Of a stretch of DNA of 64,000 nt, positions 27,668-35,642 are shown piece after piece (position 1 is the stretch's first letter; each line of letters begins with the position of its first letter). A model generated the notes under the pieces. That model was not told the DNA's origin. It did no database searches and was given only the letters and a program-made list of their open reading frames with translations. The DNA is from Oricola indica (GTDB lineage Bacteria > Pseudomonadota > Alphaproteobacteria > Rhizobiales > Rhizobiaceae). The stretch is from contig NZ_JAINFJ010000001.1 of NCBI RefSeq assembly GCF_019966595.1, forward strand, positions 868,001 through 932,000. Direction: 5' to 3'. Both the position numbers and the translations under genes were made by a program.

Positions 27668-28397
27668 CGACGCCGAGCAGGACCCATACGACCGCATTCG
27701 CGATCGACTGCGCCGATCCCATGAAGGACTTCGAAGGTTCCGGCTCCGCGTGGCCCGCCCTGGCCGGCTCCGAAGTCTTCGCCGGCTCCGGCGCGTGTTC
27801 GGCGGGCTTGAGCGAAACGGTTTCGCCCTCGACACGGCGGTCCCGTTCCGCGGCCTCGCGGCGCAAGGCTGCAAGCTCGCGCTCGATCCGGTCGAGCGGC
27901 CGTTCCGACCCCGAGGCCGGGCGATCCGTGTCGTCGGGTTCCGGCGCGCGCCCAGTCGCCAGTTCGCGATAGGACGTCACGTCTCCCGACATGGCGAGGT
28001 CGCGCTCGTGAATGCGTTCGGCAACATAGGCCACGATCCGCTCCGCGACGATCGAGCGGTCGGCAGACTCCCCGAGGACCACACGGCCGAGACGCGTGTC
28101 GCGCACGAAACGATAGGTGCGCCGATCCGGTCCCATCATCACATGCGCGGTCGCATCGATCCAGAAACGCGGCTGCAGACCGGAGGTGAGCGCGAAGTCG
28201 AAACGGTCGTCATCCGGCGGCACATCCGCGATCACCGGCGCGAGATCCTCCGCGAGCAATTCCAGCCGGGTGCGCGTCGCCTCGCGCATTTCCACGACGA
28301 CATCGCCACGGTCGGCCGCGGCGATTTTCATCTGCCGCACCGCATCCACCAGTCTGGTCGTCACCGGATGATCCGGCTTGTCCCGATCGTGACTCAT
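27612..28397 (-). CDS. protein with C-terminal membrane anchor, unknown function
   Basis: At 261 aa (MSHDRDKPDHP; GGAG six bases upstream of ATG 28397) it has an N-terminal folded region of about 150 residues (LQPRFWIDATAHVMMGPDRR, YRFVRDTRLGRVVLGES), a charged linker with a short coiled coil (LDRIERELAALRREAAERDR), and one tail membrane helix (SIANAVVWVLLGVVIGAGAL). This is a tail-anchored layout with most of the protein in the cytosol. I do not recognise the family. It is followed 87 nt earlier in transcription by the hydrolase/TPR pair on the same strand. Confidence 0.8.
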   Translation of the reverse strand: MSHDRDKPDHPVTTRLVDAVRQMKIAAADRGDVVVEMREATRTRLELLAEDLAPVIADVPPDDDRFDFALTSGLQPRFWIDATAHVMMGPDRRTYRFVRDTRLGRVVLGESADRSIVAERIVAYVAERIHERDLAMSGDVTSYRELATGRAPEPDDTDRPASGSERPLDRIERELAALRREAAERDRRVEGETVSLKPAEHAPEPAKTSEPARAGHAEPEPSKSFMGSAQSIANAVVWVLLGVVIGAGALLLAFQNLLVQN

Positions 28398-28484
28398 GCA
28401 CCGCTCCGAAGGGGTCGTGTTCATGATTTGTTAACAATAATCCGCGCCGCACGCGACTCTTTTTGCGGCGACAGGGAGACCCGG

Positions 28485-29300
28485 TCAGAACGCCCGGTCT
28501 TCTGCCCGTTCGTCGGACAAGGCGGCCAGAAATGCATCCGTCACCACCTCGCGCGCTTCGTGAAGCAGCATGTGGCCCGCACCCTCGATGCGGCGCAATG
28601 CGAAACCGTCCGGCAGGTCCCGGCTTTGGGTCACGGGCAGGACGGGATCCTCCGTCCCCCACAACACCCGCACCGGACATTCGATTGCCGCGAGGCTCTC
28701 GCGCGGCAATTCGCCCTGCCGGTCGTCGCGCGTGATCATCTCCGCGATTGCGGTCAGCTCGCCGACAAGCGCCTGGTCCCGGCGTTCCTCTTCGAGCGCG
28801 GCGAGGTCAGTCTCCGGCGCCTCCGCACCCGGCGCCACCATTCTGGACAGCGCATCGCGCAATTCCTCCCGCGAACGCGCGCGGGCGAATTGCCTGAGCG
28901 TCGCCGCCGCGATCTCAGGACCGAAACCGCCCGGTGCGACAAGCGTCAGGGACTTCACGCGACCAGGCGCTTTCATGGCGATCAGGCACGCGACCGCCCC
29001 GCCCATGGAAAACCCGCCGAGATGAAAGTGCTCTATCCCAAGCCGGTCCAGAGTCGAAAGGACCGCATCCGCACCCGCGCGCGGATGGCGCTTGCCGCCA
29101 ACCCCGACAGAGCCGCCATGCCCCGGCAGGTCGGGAAGGACGAGCCGCGCGAACCTGCCAAGATCGTCGAGAACCGGGTCGAAGGAGTGGCCCGACCCGC
29201 CAAAGCCGTGCAGCAGGACAAGCGTCTCGCCGCTTTCAATGCCAACCTGCCGTGCGGAAAGAACGATATCCGCGTCGGCGCGCGCCGCCCTACCCGTCAT
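28485..29300 (-). CDS. alpha/beta hydrolase
   Basis: A 271-aa alpha/beta hydrolase with oxyanion loop LVLLHGFGGSGHSFDPVL, nucleophile elbow GFSMGG (Ser), acid in LWGTEDPVLP (Asp), and His in IEGAGHMLLHEA, so the Ser-Asp-His triad is complete. The layout is like dihydrolipoyl acyltransferase-type or meta-cleavage hydrolases, but no acyltransferase domain is present. The start at 29300 overlaps the stop of the TPR gene by 11 nt, so expression is coupled. Substrate unknown. Confidence 0.9.
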   Translation of the reverse strand: MTGRAARADADIVLSARQVGIESGETLVLLHGFGGSGHSFDPVLDDLGRFARLVLPDLPGHGGSVGVGGKRHPRAGADAVLSTLDRLGIEHFHLGGFSMGGAVACLIAMKAPGRVKSLTLVAPGGFGPEIAAATLRQFARARSREELRDALSRMVAPGAEAPETDLAALEEERRDQALVGELTAIAEMITRDDRQGELPRESLAAIECPVRVLWGTEDPVLPVTQSRDLPDGFALRRIEGAGHMLLHEAREVVTDAFLAALSDERAEDRAF

Positions 29301-31014
29301 CGGCGCTGGAAACCGGCGCACCGGCATCACGAAGGGCGGTTACCAGTTTCACGGCCGCGGTCTTCGGCATGAGCCGCGAATAGTGGGAAAGCGGATCGTC
29401 GAAGAATCCGTCATCGCCGTGCATTGCTTCCGCGAGCATTTTCTTGCGCAGTTCTTCATTGCCAACGAGCCAGGCCGCGATCAGGCGCGCGGCGCAATAA
29501 TGCGAACGGTCATGTCCCACGAGGTTGCGCGAACTGGCCAGCACGAGATCGGTCCTGCCCTCCTGAAAGGCTGACACGAACAGGGCGTAGTCCCACCATG
29601 TCGGATGAACCGGCGACGCATTCACCGCGCGTTCGAGCACATCGACCGCCTTCGCGAAGTCACCGGTCGCGATCAGCGTATTGGCGTAACTCGACGCGAT
29701 TCCCAGATCATACGGGTTTAGCACATTGCCCTTGCGAACTTCGTCAAGCGCGGCGCCGATCTCGCCGGAGACCTGCAATGCCCACGCCAGGGACCGATGT
29801 GCTTCCGCCGAACTCGGCGCCAGTTCGATGGCCCGCCGACCGTAGACGATGGCGTCGTCCAGACTGGCGTTTTCCGGATAATCATACCGGTCCGTTACGG
29901 TCTCGACCGTCAGTGAGGCCAGATTGGAGTAAAGAAGGGTCGAATTGACGTGCTTCGCCAGGAGGTTCTGCTGACAGTCATACGCCGCGCGATGCCGCTG
30001 GGCGCTCTGCTCGTGGAAATAGGTCGCCGAGAGCACGAGGCACTCGGTCAGTGGATTGAGCCGCCCCTCGGACTCGAGAAAGGCATAGATGACGCCGCCG
30101 ACAGGCAGGAAGCGGCTGGAAATGCGCGACACGTGCTCGGCCGTGGCATCCGCATCCAGCCCGCCGGGAACCTGGTCCGTTGCAATGAGGATGCCGCTTT
30201 CGCTGTGATAGAGCTGGATATTGTGCGAACGCGTGCCCGCCGGGACAGCCCGCATGTAGAAATCTGACTGGGGAACATCGACGGTCGGCGACCGGTCGGT
30301 CGTGTAGACGATGCTCCCGAAGCGCGGCAGCGCGTCCTCGAACGCCGCCCGGAGCGCGGGGTCGAAATCCGCGGCCACCGAGACCGACGGCAGATAGACG
30401 CTTGGAGAAGCGGCCGGCAGCTCGGCGACCTCGGAGGCGACCGCAGGCGCCGCTCCGGGATCGGCAACCGTGCGATTGCCCAACAGCATCATCGCCAAAT
30501 TGCCGCAGAGCAGCACGAGGATCGCGATCCGCGCGGCCCAGACCAATTGAGAGTCGTCCGCAAACCGGCCTCTGGCCGCGCTTTCCGCGCCCTCGGCGGA
30601 CCCTCCGGGAACCGGCGTCGCCACGCGGCGAACCAGGCCACCGCTTTCGGGCTGTTCTTGCCGTTTCAGCTCATAGGCAGGGACGTAGGAGCCGCGCGGA
30701 ACGCTGATCTGGATATCGTTCTCCGCGCCCTCGGCGGCATAGTAGGTATCGATCAGGTCGCGCAGGCGCCCGGCCTGCACCCGTACCACCGCGTCGGTGG
30801 ACGGATCGAAACTGTCCTGGCGGTCGAAGACATCGAGCGCGATGGCGAAGCCCTTGAGGCGGTCGGCCTCGCCCTCGAGGTCCTTTTCGACGATGTATTT
30901 GAGCAGTTCGCGAGACCGCTCGGAGCGGGAAAACGTCTCGCTTCCGAGGATTCGGTCGAGCTCCTCCCGGATCGCGGCGGGCTCGATCTGGTCGATCTGG
31001 ACGGTCGCCGTCAA
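29290..31014 (-). CDS. membrane TPR protein with regulator-type N-terminal domain
   Basis: A 574-aa protein in three parts. The N-terminal domain (FSRSERSRELLKYIVEKDLE, then DPSTDAVVRVQAGRLRDLID) is shared with many rhizobial signalling and TPR membrane proteins. One membrane helix sits near 163-182 (WAARIAILVLLCGNLAMMLL). The C-terminal half has TPR repeats (IELAPSSAEAHRSLAWALQV, YANTLIATGDFAKAVDVLER). It starts at TTG 31014 with GAGG upstream; no ATG is in frame. It is coupled to the alpha/beta hydrolase downstream. Role unknown; an N-in sensing or scaffold protein is the simplest reading. Confidence 0.82.
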   Translation of the reverse strand: MTATVQIDQIEPAAIREELDRILGSETFSRSERSRELLKYIVEKDLEGEADRLKGFAIALDVFDRQDSFDPSTDAVVRVQAGRLRDLIDTYYAAEGAENDIQISVPRGSYVPAYELKRQEQPESGGLVRRVATPVPGGSAEGAESAARGRFADDSQLVWAARIAILVLLCGNLAMMLLGNRTVADPGAAPAVASEVAELPAASPSVYLPSVSVAADFDPALRAAFEDALPRFGSIVYTTDRSPTVDVPQSDFYMRAVPAGTRSHNIQLYHSESGILIATDQVPGGLDADATAEHVSRISSRFLPVGGVIYAFLESEGRLNPLTECLVLSATYFHEQSAQRHRAAYDCQQNLLAKHVNSTLLYSNLASLTVETVTDRYDYPENASLDDAIVYGRRAIELAPSSAEAHRSLAWALQVSGEIGAALDEVRKGNVLNPYDLGIASSYANTLIATGDFAKAVDVLERAVNASPVHPTWWDYALFVSAFQEGRTDLVLASSRNLVGHDRSHYCAARLIAAWLVGNEELRKKMLAEAMHGDDGFFDDPLSHYSRLMPKTAAVKLVTALRDAGAPVSSADDG

Positions 31015-31133
31015 GTGTCCCGGCCTCTGGGTTTCATTGAAAGGTTCGTTAAGTGACTGTACGTCAGCATACTACTACAAAATATAGCCTATAAAAAACA
31101 CCCATACGCAATTAGTCTTAATACTATGGCGGC

Positions 31134-31161
31134 GTGCCGGGGCTTTTTTTTAGCCCGGCAC
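31134..31161 (-). terminator. stem-loop downstream of leuA
   Basis: An inverted repeat GTGCCGGG(G)CT / AGCCCGGCAC around a run of T residues on the plus strand (A residues in the leuA transcript). It begins 26 nt after the leuA stop. The homopolymer is in the loop rather than after the stem, so it may stabilise the mRNA end as much as terminate. Confidence 0.5.
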
Positions 31162-31186
31162 ACCGACCTGGTCGACGAAAAATGCC

Positions 31187-32899
31187 CTATCCGGCCGCCA
31201 GCTTGCGGTTCACCGCCGCGATGATCGCCTCCAGCGAAGCGCCGACGATATTCTTGTTGATCGCCGCCCCGAAGACGCGCTCGCCGTCGATATCGATCTC
31301 CATGTAACAGATCGCCGCAGCGTCCGAGCCGCGTTGCAGCGAGTGCTCGGCATAGTCGATCACCGAGATCTTGCGGCCGAGATGTTTCGACAGCGCGTCG
31401 AGGAACCCGTCGATCGGGCCGGTGCCGCGCCCGTCGATGGTGATTTTCTCATTGCCGTCGACGATCACAGCCTTGACGGTCCGCATCGCGCCGTCCTCGC
31501 CTTCCGCCGCGCTCGAATGGCTGACGAAGCGCAGCCGCCGGTCGGGAATCTCGACATAAGTCGACAGGAATTCGCGGTGGATGCGCTCCGAGGTCAGTTC
31601 GCGCCCCTCGGCGTCGGTGATCTTCTGGATCACGTCGCGGAATTCGACCTGCAGGCTGCGCGGCAGGTGAAGCCCGTGATCGGCCTCCAGGATATAGGCG
31701 ATGCCGCCCTTGCCCGATTGCGAGTTGATGCGGATGATCGCCTCATAGGTGCGCCCCACATCGGCCGGGTCGATGGGCAGGTACGGCACCTCCCACATTT
31801 CCTTCTTGTGCTCGCGCACCGCCTTCATGCCCTTGTTGATCGCGTCCTGGTGCGAGCCGGAAAACGCCGTGTAGACCAGTTCGCCGACATAAGGATGCCG
31901 CTCCGGGATCGCCAGCTGGTTGCAATGCTCGTAGACGTCGCGGATCTTGTTGATGTCGTGGATGTCCAGCTTCGGGTCCAGCCCCTGCGTGAACATGTTG
32001 AGCGCCAGCGTCACCAGATCGACATTGCCCGTGCGCTCGCCATTGCCGAACAGAGTGCCCTCGACACGGTCGGCGCCGGCCATCAGGCCCAGTTCGGTCG
32101 CCGCGATGCCCGTGCCGCGGTCATTGTGCGGATGCAGCGAGACGATCAGGTTCTCGCGATTGTCGAGATTGCGGCACATCCACTCGATCTGGTCGGCATG
32201 GATGTTCGGCGTGGACATCTCCACCGTCGCCGGCAGGTTGATGATCAGCTTGTTGTCCGGCGTCGGTTTCACGATCTCGGCGACCGCGTTGCAGATTTCC
32301 AACGCGACTTCCAGTTCCGTGCCGGTGAAGCTCTCCGGCGAATACTGGAAGCGATAGCCGCCGCCGGCTTTTTCGGCCATGTCCATGATCATCTTGGCCG
32401 CGTCAGTGGCGATCGTCTTGATCCCCGCCACGTCCTTGTTGAACACCACGCGGCGCTGCAATTCGGAGGTCGAATTGTAGAAATGGACGATCGGATTCCT
32501 CGTCCCCTCCAGCGCCTCGAACGTGCGCGTGATCAGCTCCGGCCGGCACTGCACCAGAACCTGCAGCGACACGTCGTCGGGGACATTGCCCTCCTCCACG
32601 CACCAGCGCGCGAAGTCGAAATCGGTTTGCGAGGCCGACGGGAAGCCGATCTCGATTTCCTTGAAACCCATTTCGAGCAGCATGCGGAACATGCGCGTCT
32701 TGCGCTCCGGCCCCATCGGGTCGATCAGCGCCTGATTGCCGTCGCGCAGATCGACCGAGCACCAGATCGGCGCTTTGTCGATGGACTTCGACGGCCATGT
32801 GCGGTCGGGCAGGTCGACCGGCGGATACGGGCGGTATTTGCGGGAGGCTTCCGGCATGCCGCGCACAATGGCGGCTTTGGCTTCGGCGTGAACAGTCAT
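31187..32899 (-). CDS. leuA: 2-isopropylmalate synthase (long form)
   Basis: Catalyses the first committed step of leucine synthesis, condensing acetyl-CoA and 2-ketoisovalerate. The 570-aa length puts it in the long LeuA2-type class. The catalytic start SVDLRDGNQALIDPMGPERK, metal motif SLHPHNDRGTG (H-x-H) and LFGNGERTGNVDLVTLALN are intact. The C-terminal regulatory LeuA dimer domain, the site of leucine feedback, is present (RTVKAVIVDGNEKITIDGRG, YMEIDIDGERVFGAA). The start at 32899 was chosen because an upstream in-frame extension to 32980 runs through the attenuator. Expression is probably controlled by the leader at 33049-33153 and the terminator at 32950-32971. Confidence 0.97.
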   Translation of the reverse strand: MTVHAEAKAAIVRGMPEASRKYRPYPPVDLPDRTWPSKSIDKAPIWCSVDLRDGNQALIDPMGPERKTRMFRMLLEMGFKEIEIGFPSASQTDFDFARWCVEEGNVPDDVSLQVLVQCRPELITRTFEALEGTRNPIVHFYNSTSELQRRVVFNKDVAGIKTIATDAAKMIMDMAEKAGGGYRFQYSPESFTGTELEVALEICNAVAEIVKPTPDNKLIINLPATVEMSTPNIHADQIEWMCRNLDNRENLIVSLHPHNDRGTGIAATELGLMAGADRVEGTLFGNGERTGNVDLVTLALNMFTQGLDPKLDIHDINKIRDVYEHCNQLAIPERHPYVGELVYTAFSGSHQDAINKGMKAVREHKKEMWEVPYLPIDPADVGRTYEAIIRINSQSGKGGIAYILEADHGLHLPRSLQVEFRDVIQKITDAEGRELTSERIHREFLSTYVEIPDRRLRFVSHSSAAEGEDGAMRTVKAVIVDGNEKITIDGRGTGPIDGFLDALSKHLGRKISVIDYAEHSLQRGSDAAAICYMEIDIDGERVFGAAINKNIVGASLEAIIAAVNRKLAAG

Positions 32900-32949
32900 C
32901 GCTTTGTCTTCTCTTGTCCTGTTCGCGTCTCGCGCCGCGTTTGGTCGCG

Positions 32950-32971
32950 AAAAAGCGAGAGCGAAGCCCTC
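32950..32971 (-). terminator. leuA attenuator terminator
   Basis: On the minus strand, GAGGGC-TTC-GCTCTC (six pairs including one G-U) is followed by GC and five T residues (A run at 32950-32954 on the plus strand). It lies 50 nt before the leuA ATG and 77 nt after the Leu-rich leader stop, the position expected of an attenuator. Confidence 0.7.
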
Positions 32972-33048
32972 ATGGGGCAATCATATCGGGATGTAAAGGT
33001 TTTGGAGAGGAGCTCAGCCGACAGGCCCACCCGGCCGCCGGGCGCCCC

Positions 33049-33153
33049 TCAAAGGACCCGGCAACCGCCGATAAGAAGGAGGGGAAGAACGCGCGGAAGC
33101 AGCCCGGCCGAGATGGCGGGTGCGATGCGGATATGGTCGCGCTGCGTGTTCAT
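33049..33153 (-). CDS. leu leader peptide
   Basis: A 34-codon frame from ATG 33151-33153 that begins MNTQRDHIRIAPAIS and continues GLLPRVLPLLLIGGCRVL before TGA. Seven of the last 18 codons are Leu (CTG, CTT, CTC), with a CTC-CTT-CTT run, and several Ile codons precede them. It is followed by GC-rich inverted repeats and a terminator directly upstream of leuA. This is the layout of leucine attenuation, in which ribosome stalling at Leu codons should prevent terminator formation. There is no ribosome site; the putative -10 box ends eight bases before the ATG, so the peptide is probably translated from a leaderless or near-leaderless mRNA. Confidence 0.75.
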   Translation of the reverse strand: MNTQRDHIRIAPAISAGLLPRVLPLLLIGGCRVL

Positions 33154-33161
33154 GGGGTAGA

Positions 33162-33191
33162 GAGATACAGCCGGGGGGATGCGGAGGTCAA
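33162..33191 (-). promoter_or_regulatory. putative promoter of the leu leader-leuA unit
   Basis: On the minus strand TTGACC (33186-33191), an 18-nt spacer and TATCTC (33162-33167). Transcription would begin at or within a few bases of the leader ATG at 33153. The match is by eye. Confidence 0.5.
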
Positions 33192-33440
33192 GTAGGGAGG
33201 AGGATGGCGGGTTTCCGAATGGTCTGGCGGCAAGTCCGGCATTGCCCCACATCGGGTGCGGCGTCGCTTCCGGCCCAAAACAGACTTTTAGCTCAAGCGT
33301 AGCGGATGTCGCCTCCAGTCTTCCATTGCGGAATCCGCGAAGGTCATAAACCACTGCATCGATCGACAGGTCCACATTTCGAACTCAACGGAACCGTGAC
33401 AACCAGGTTCCGTTTTGTATTCCTTGTCTCGTGGTTCACT
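33192..33440. other. intergenic stretch between leu leader promoter and the ornithine-cyclodeaminase gene
   Basis: No gene-like frame is seen in either direction. The only structure is the inverted repeat at 33388-33413, listed separately. Base composition changes here from G+C-rich to more A/T-rich, marking the edge of the acquired-looking island to the right. Confidence 0.4.
33388..33413 (-). terminator. stem-loop downstream of the ornithine-cyclodeaminase gene
   Basis: Perfect 8-bp arms ACGGAACC and GGTTCCGT around a 10-nt loop, beginning 27 nt beyond the stop of the minus-strand gene at 33441. T residues follow on the plus strand only (TTTT), so termination of the minus-strand transcript would be weak. 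Confidence 0.4.
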
Positions 33441-34388
33441 TCAGCGCAACTCGTTTACGACAGCTTTGGCAATCGCGATGTCTTGCACCCCAACACCGGT
33501 CAGATCGACGAAGGTTATCTGGTCGGCAGAACAACGTCCCTTTGTTGGATCGGCGATAGCGGAGCCCAGCTCCAGCGGTTTGTCATCTGCAATGGACTTG
33601 GCTCTTCGGGCCTGAAACACTTCTCCTCTTGAATGACTTTGCTTCAGGCTGTCAGCTATCACAATATCAGCCATGGCAAGAACATCCGGCGCAACTTCGT
33701 TCTTCTCCGGCGTGTCGGAGCCCATTGCGGTGATATGCGTGCCGGGCCTTATCATCTCTGCTGTCAGGAGAGGGTGCTCCGAAGGCGTTGTGGTCACGAT
33801 CAGACGGGCGTGTTTGCAAAGCTGATCCAACGACTGTGAGATCACGACCTCGAATCCCATTGCCGTGATATCCTCTGCGGCCTTTTTGGCCGAGTTTGCA
33901 TCTCGCGCCCAGAGATACAGTCTCCGGCAGTCTGTGACACGGCGCAAGTAATCCGCCTGCATTCGGGCCTGCACCCCGCTGCCCACGATTCCGATATACT
34001 CCAGTCCGCGAGGTGCAAAATGTTGCGCGCAAACGGCACCGGCTGCCGCGGTGCGATGATTGGTCAGTTCTCCCTCCTCGAGGAGTACGCAGTCCACCAT
34101 TCCGGTCTTCTGGCTAAACACCAGCATGCACCCGCCAAAAGGGGGCAAACCGATCCTCGGATTGTGAAAGAAGCCGGTCGCTACCTTGACCACAAAGACA
34201 TCATCACCGCGGATCGCACCATATTTGATGTGCATCTCGCCGGCGTTTTCCGGAAAGAGAAGCTCCCCAACCGGGGGCACATCGACCTTTCCTTCGGAGT
34301 ATGCAACGAAGCCATCGCCGATTTCTTTAACGATATCAATGTTCGGGAGGACCGCTTCGATCTCCGACAGGCTGTACACTCTCGTCAT
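33441..34388 (-). CDS. ornithine cyclodeaminase / mu-crystallin family enzyme
   Basis: A 315-aa NAD(P)-dependent enzyme. The start at 34388 (MTRVYSLSEI) has a GCAGAG ribosome site; a longer frame to 34451 is unlikely. Visible are the substrate-side Lys in VVKVATGFF, R112-T in LTNHRTAAAGAV, the Rossmann loop IGIVGSGVQARMQ (GSGVQ 136-140) and the catalytic-Asp block FVDLTGVGVQDIAIAK. Family members convert ornithine to proline, or act as imine reductases or amino-acid dehydrogenases; the ectoine-degradation enzyme EutC is related. It is divergent from a LysR gene and next to a class-V PLP enzyme and a ureohydrolase, so a role in catabolism of an arginine- or ornithine-like compound is likely. 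Confidence 0.88.
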   Translation of the reverse strand: MTRVYSLSEIEAVLPNIDIVKEIGDGFVAYSEGKVDVPPVGELLFPENAGEMHIKYGAIRGDDVFVVKVATGFFHNPRIGLPPFGGCMLVFSQKTGMVDCVLLEEGELTNHRTAAAGAVCAQHFAPRGLEYIGIVGSGVQARMQADYLRRVTDCRRLYLWARDANSAKKAAEDITAMGFEVVISQSLDQLCKHARLIVTTTPSEHPLLTAEMIRPGTHITAMGSDTPEKNEVAPDVLAMADIVIADSLKQSHSRGEVFQARRAKSIADDKPLELGSAIADPTKGRCSADQITFVDLTGVGVQDIAIAKAVVNELR

Positions 34389-34502
34389 GTCTCTGCCCTC
34401 AGCAAGCGTCGTTGGTCTGCTTGGAAAGCTTAAATCTAGCGAACCGACCAAATGGGTCGCTGTGAAAATGCGACACCTTGGTTGCTGCCCAGGAAACTAT
34501 CG

Positions 34503-34527
34503 ATTGGATGATCTGCAGGTTTCCAAT
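34503..34527. promoter_or_regulatory. ATTGG-N15-CCAAT dyad, possible LysR operator
   Basis: An inverted repeat, ATTGG at 34503-34507 and CCAAT at 34523-34527, in the 183-bp gap between the divergent ornithine-cyclodeaminase and LysR genes, 45 bp before the LysR start. Size and position fit a LysR-type recognition site; sequence support is only the five-base arms. Confidence 0.35.
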
Positions 34528-34571
34528 AATCACAGACCAACTCATGTCTTTGCGCTCTGAGGAACCCTGAT

Positions 34572-35516
34572 ATGGCTTTGCCTGTTCGATTGTTTTCCGG
34601 CCAGGTTTCGGATTTCGACCTCAAGCTCATCCGAACCTTTCGGGCTGTGGCGGAGTGCGGCGGTTACGCCTTGGCCGAGATCGAGCTCGGAACCACCAAG
34701 TCCGCGATCAGCAAGCAGATAGCAGATCTGGAACTTCGGCTGGGTGTCACGCTCTGTCACCGGGGGCGCTCCGGGTTCGCGCTGACCGATGAAGGGCAGT
34801 TTGTCTATGACAAGAGCACTGGCCTGCTCAGTGCGCTCGAGGGATTTCGATCCGATCTCAACGCCTTGCAGAAGACGCCAAGCGGGATTCTGCACATCGG
34901 CTGCATCGACTCTATCATAACAAGCCAGTGTTCGCCCCTCATTGGAGCGCTCTCCCGATTTGCGGAAGATTATCCGGATGTGGAGATCAGAATGCTCAAC
35001 GCATCCGCGGCTGAGATCGATCAGGGCGTGTCAGTCAAACGCCTGCATATCGGTGTATCGACCAATCGAGGAAAGATCAGAGGGACGCAGTCACTCCCCT
35101 TGTTCACGGAACATGGCCATATCTATTGCGGCTCATCCCACCCATTGTTTGACGTGGCCGACACTGAGATTTCGCTGAAGCATCTGAGCAGCCAACGCTT
35201 TGCGCAGCATGTCTATTCCGAGGCCGAGTTGCGCGATGATGAAAAGATCGGTCTCACGCCCTCTGCCATTGGCCATTTTACCGAGAATATTGCCGCGCTC
35301 ATTCTGACAGGCGGATTCATCGGCTTTCTTCCGGATCATTACGCGCGGAGCTGGGTTGACACGGGACAGATGCGGCCCTTGCTTGGCGATAGGATCAAGA
35401 AGACCACAGACATCCGAATTCTGTACCACATGGAGACAGCCGGCACGCCGCTGGTCTCGGCTTTCCTTCAAGCCGTTCGCGACAGCTCTTTCGAAAAAGA
35501 TGTCGTGTCATCATAG
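34572..35516 (+). CDS. LysR-family transcriptional regulator
   Basis: A 314-aa regulator. The winged-helix domain is in residues 13-75 (DFDLKLIRTFRAVAECGGYA, TTKSAISKQIADLELRLGVT, RGRSGFALTDEG), followed by a periplasmic-binding-like effector domain (SGILHIGCIDSIITSQC, IGFLPDHYARSWV). GAGGAA is seven bases upstream. The recognition helix has TTKSAISKQI in place of the usual QPAxSxQI, still close to the consensus. It is divergent from the ornithine-cyclodeaminase gene and probably controls both it and the downstream genes at 35643 and 36830. It shares the lower G+C of this island. Confidence 0.92.
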   Translation: MALPVRLFSGQVSDFDLKLIRTFRAVAECGGYALAEIELGTTKSAISKQIADLELRLGVTLCHRGRSGFALTDEGQFVYDKSTGLLSALEGFRSDLNALQKTPSGILHIGCIDSIITSQCSPLIGALSRFAEDYPDVEIRMLNASAAEIDQGVSVKRLHIGVSTNRGKIRGTQSLPLFTEHGHIYCGSSHPLFDVADTEISLKHLSSQRFAQHVYSEAELRDDEKIGLTPSAIGHFTENIAALILTGGFIGFLPDHYARSWVDTGQMRPLLGDRIKKTTDIRILYHMETAGTPLVSAFLQAVRDSSFEKDVVSS

Positions 35517-35642
35517 TTTCGGAAGGTTTCCGGGCCGTCACCTCAGCTTTCCATTTTCGGCAATGCATTGCGTCGCTTTATCGTGGAAGCTGCAGCAAGG
35601 GGCACGCACAAGCGGGACCTCGCCCGCCATCCGGAGTTCCAA

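Noticed and set aside
32900-32980. N-terminal extension of leuA to 32980
   Set aside because: It runs through the attenuator stem and T run; a family-typical start is at 32899.
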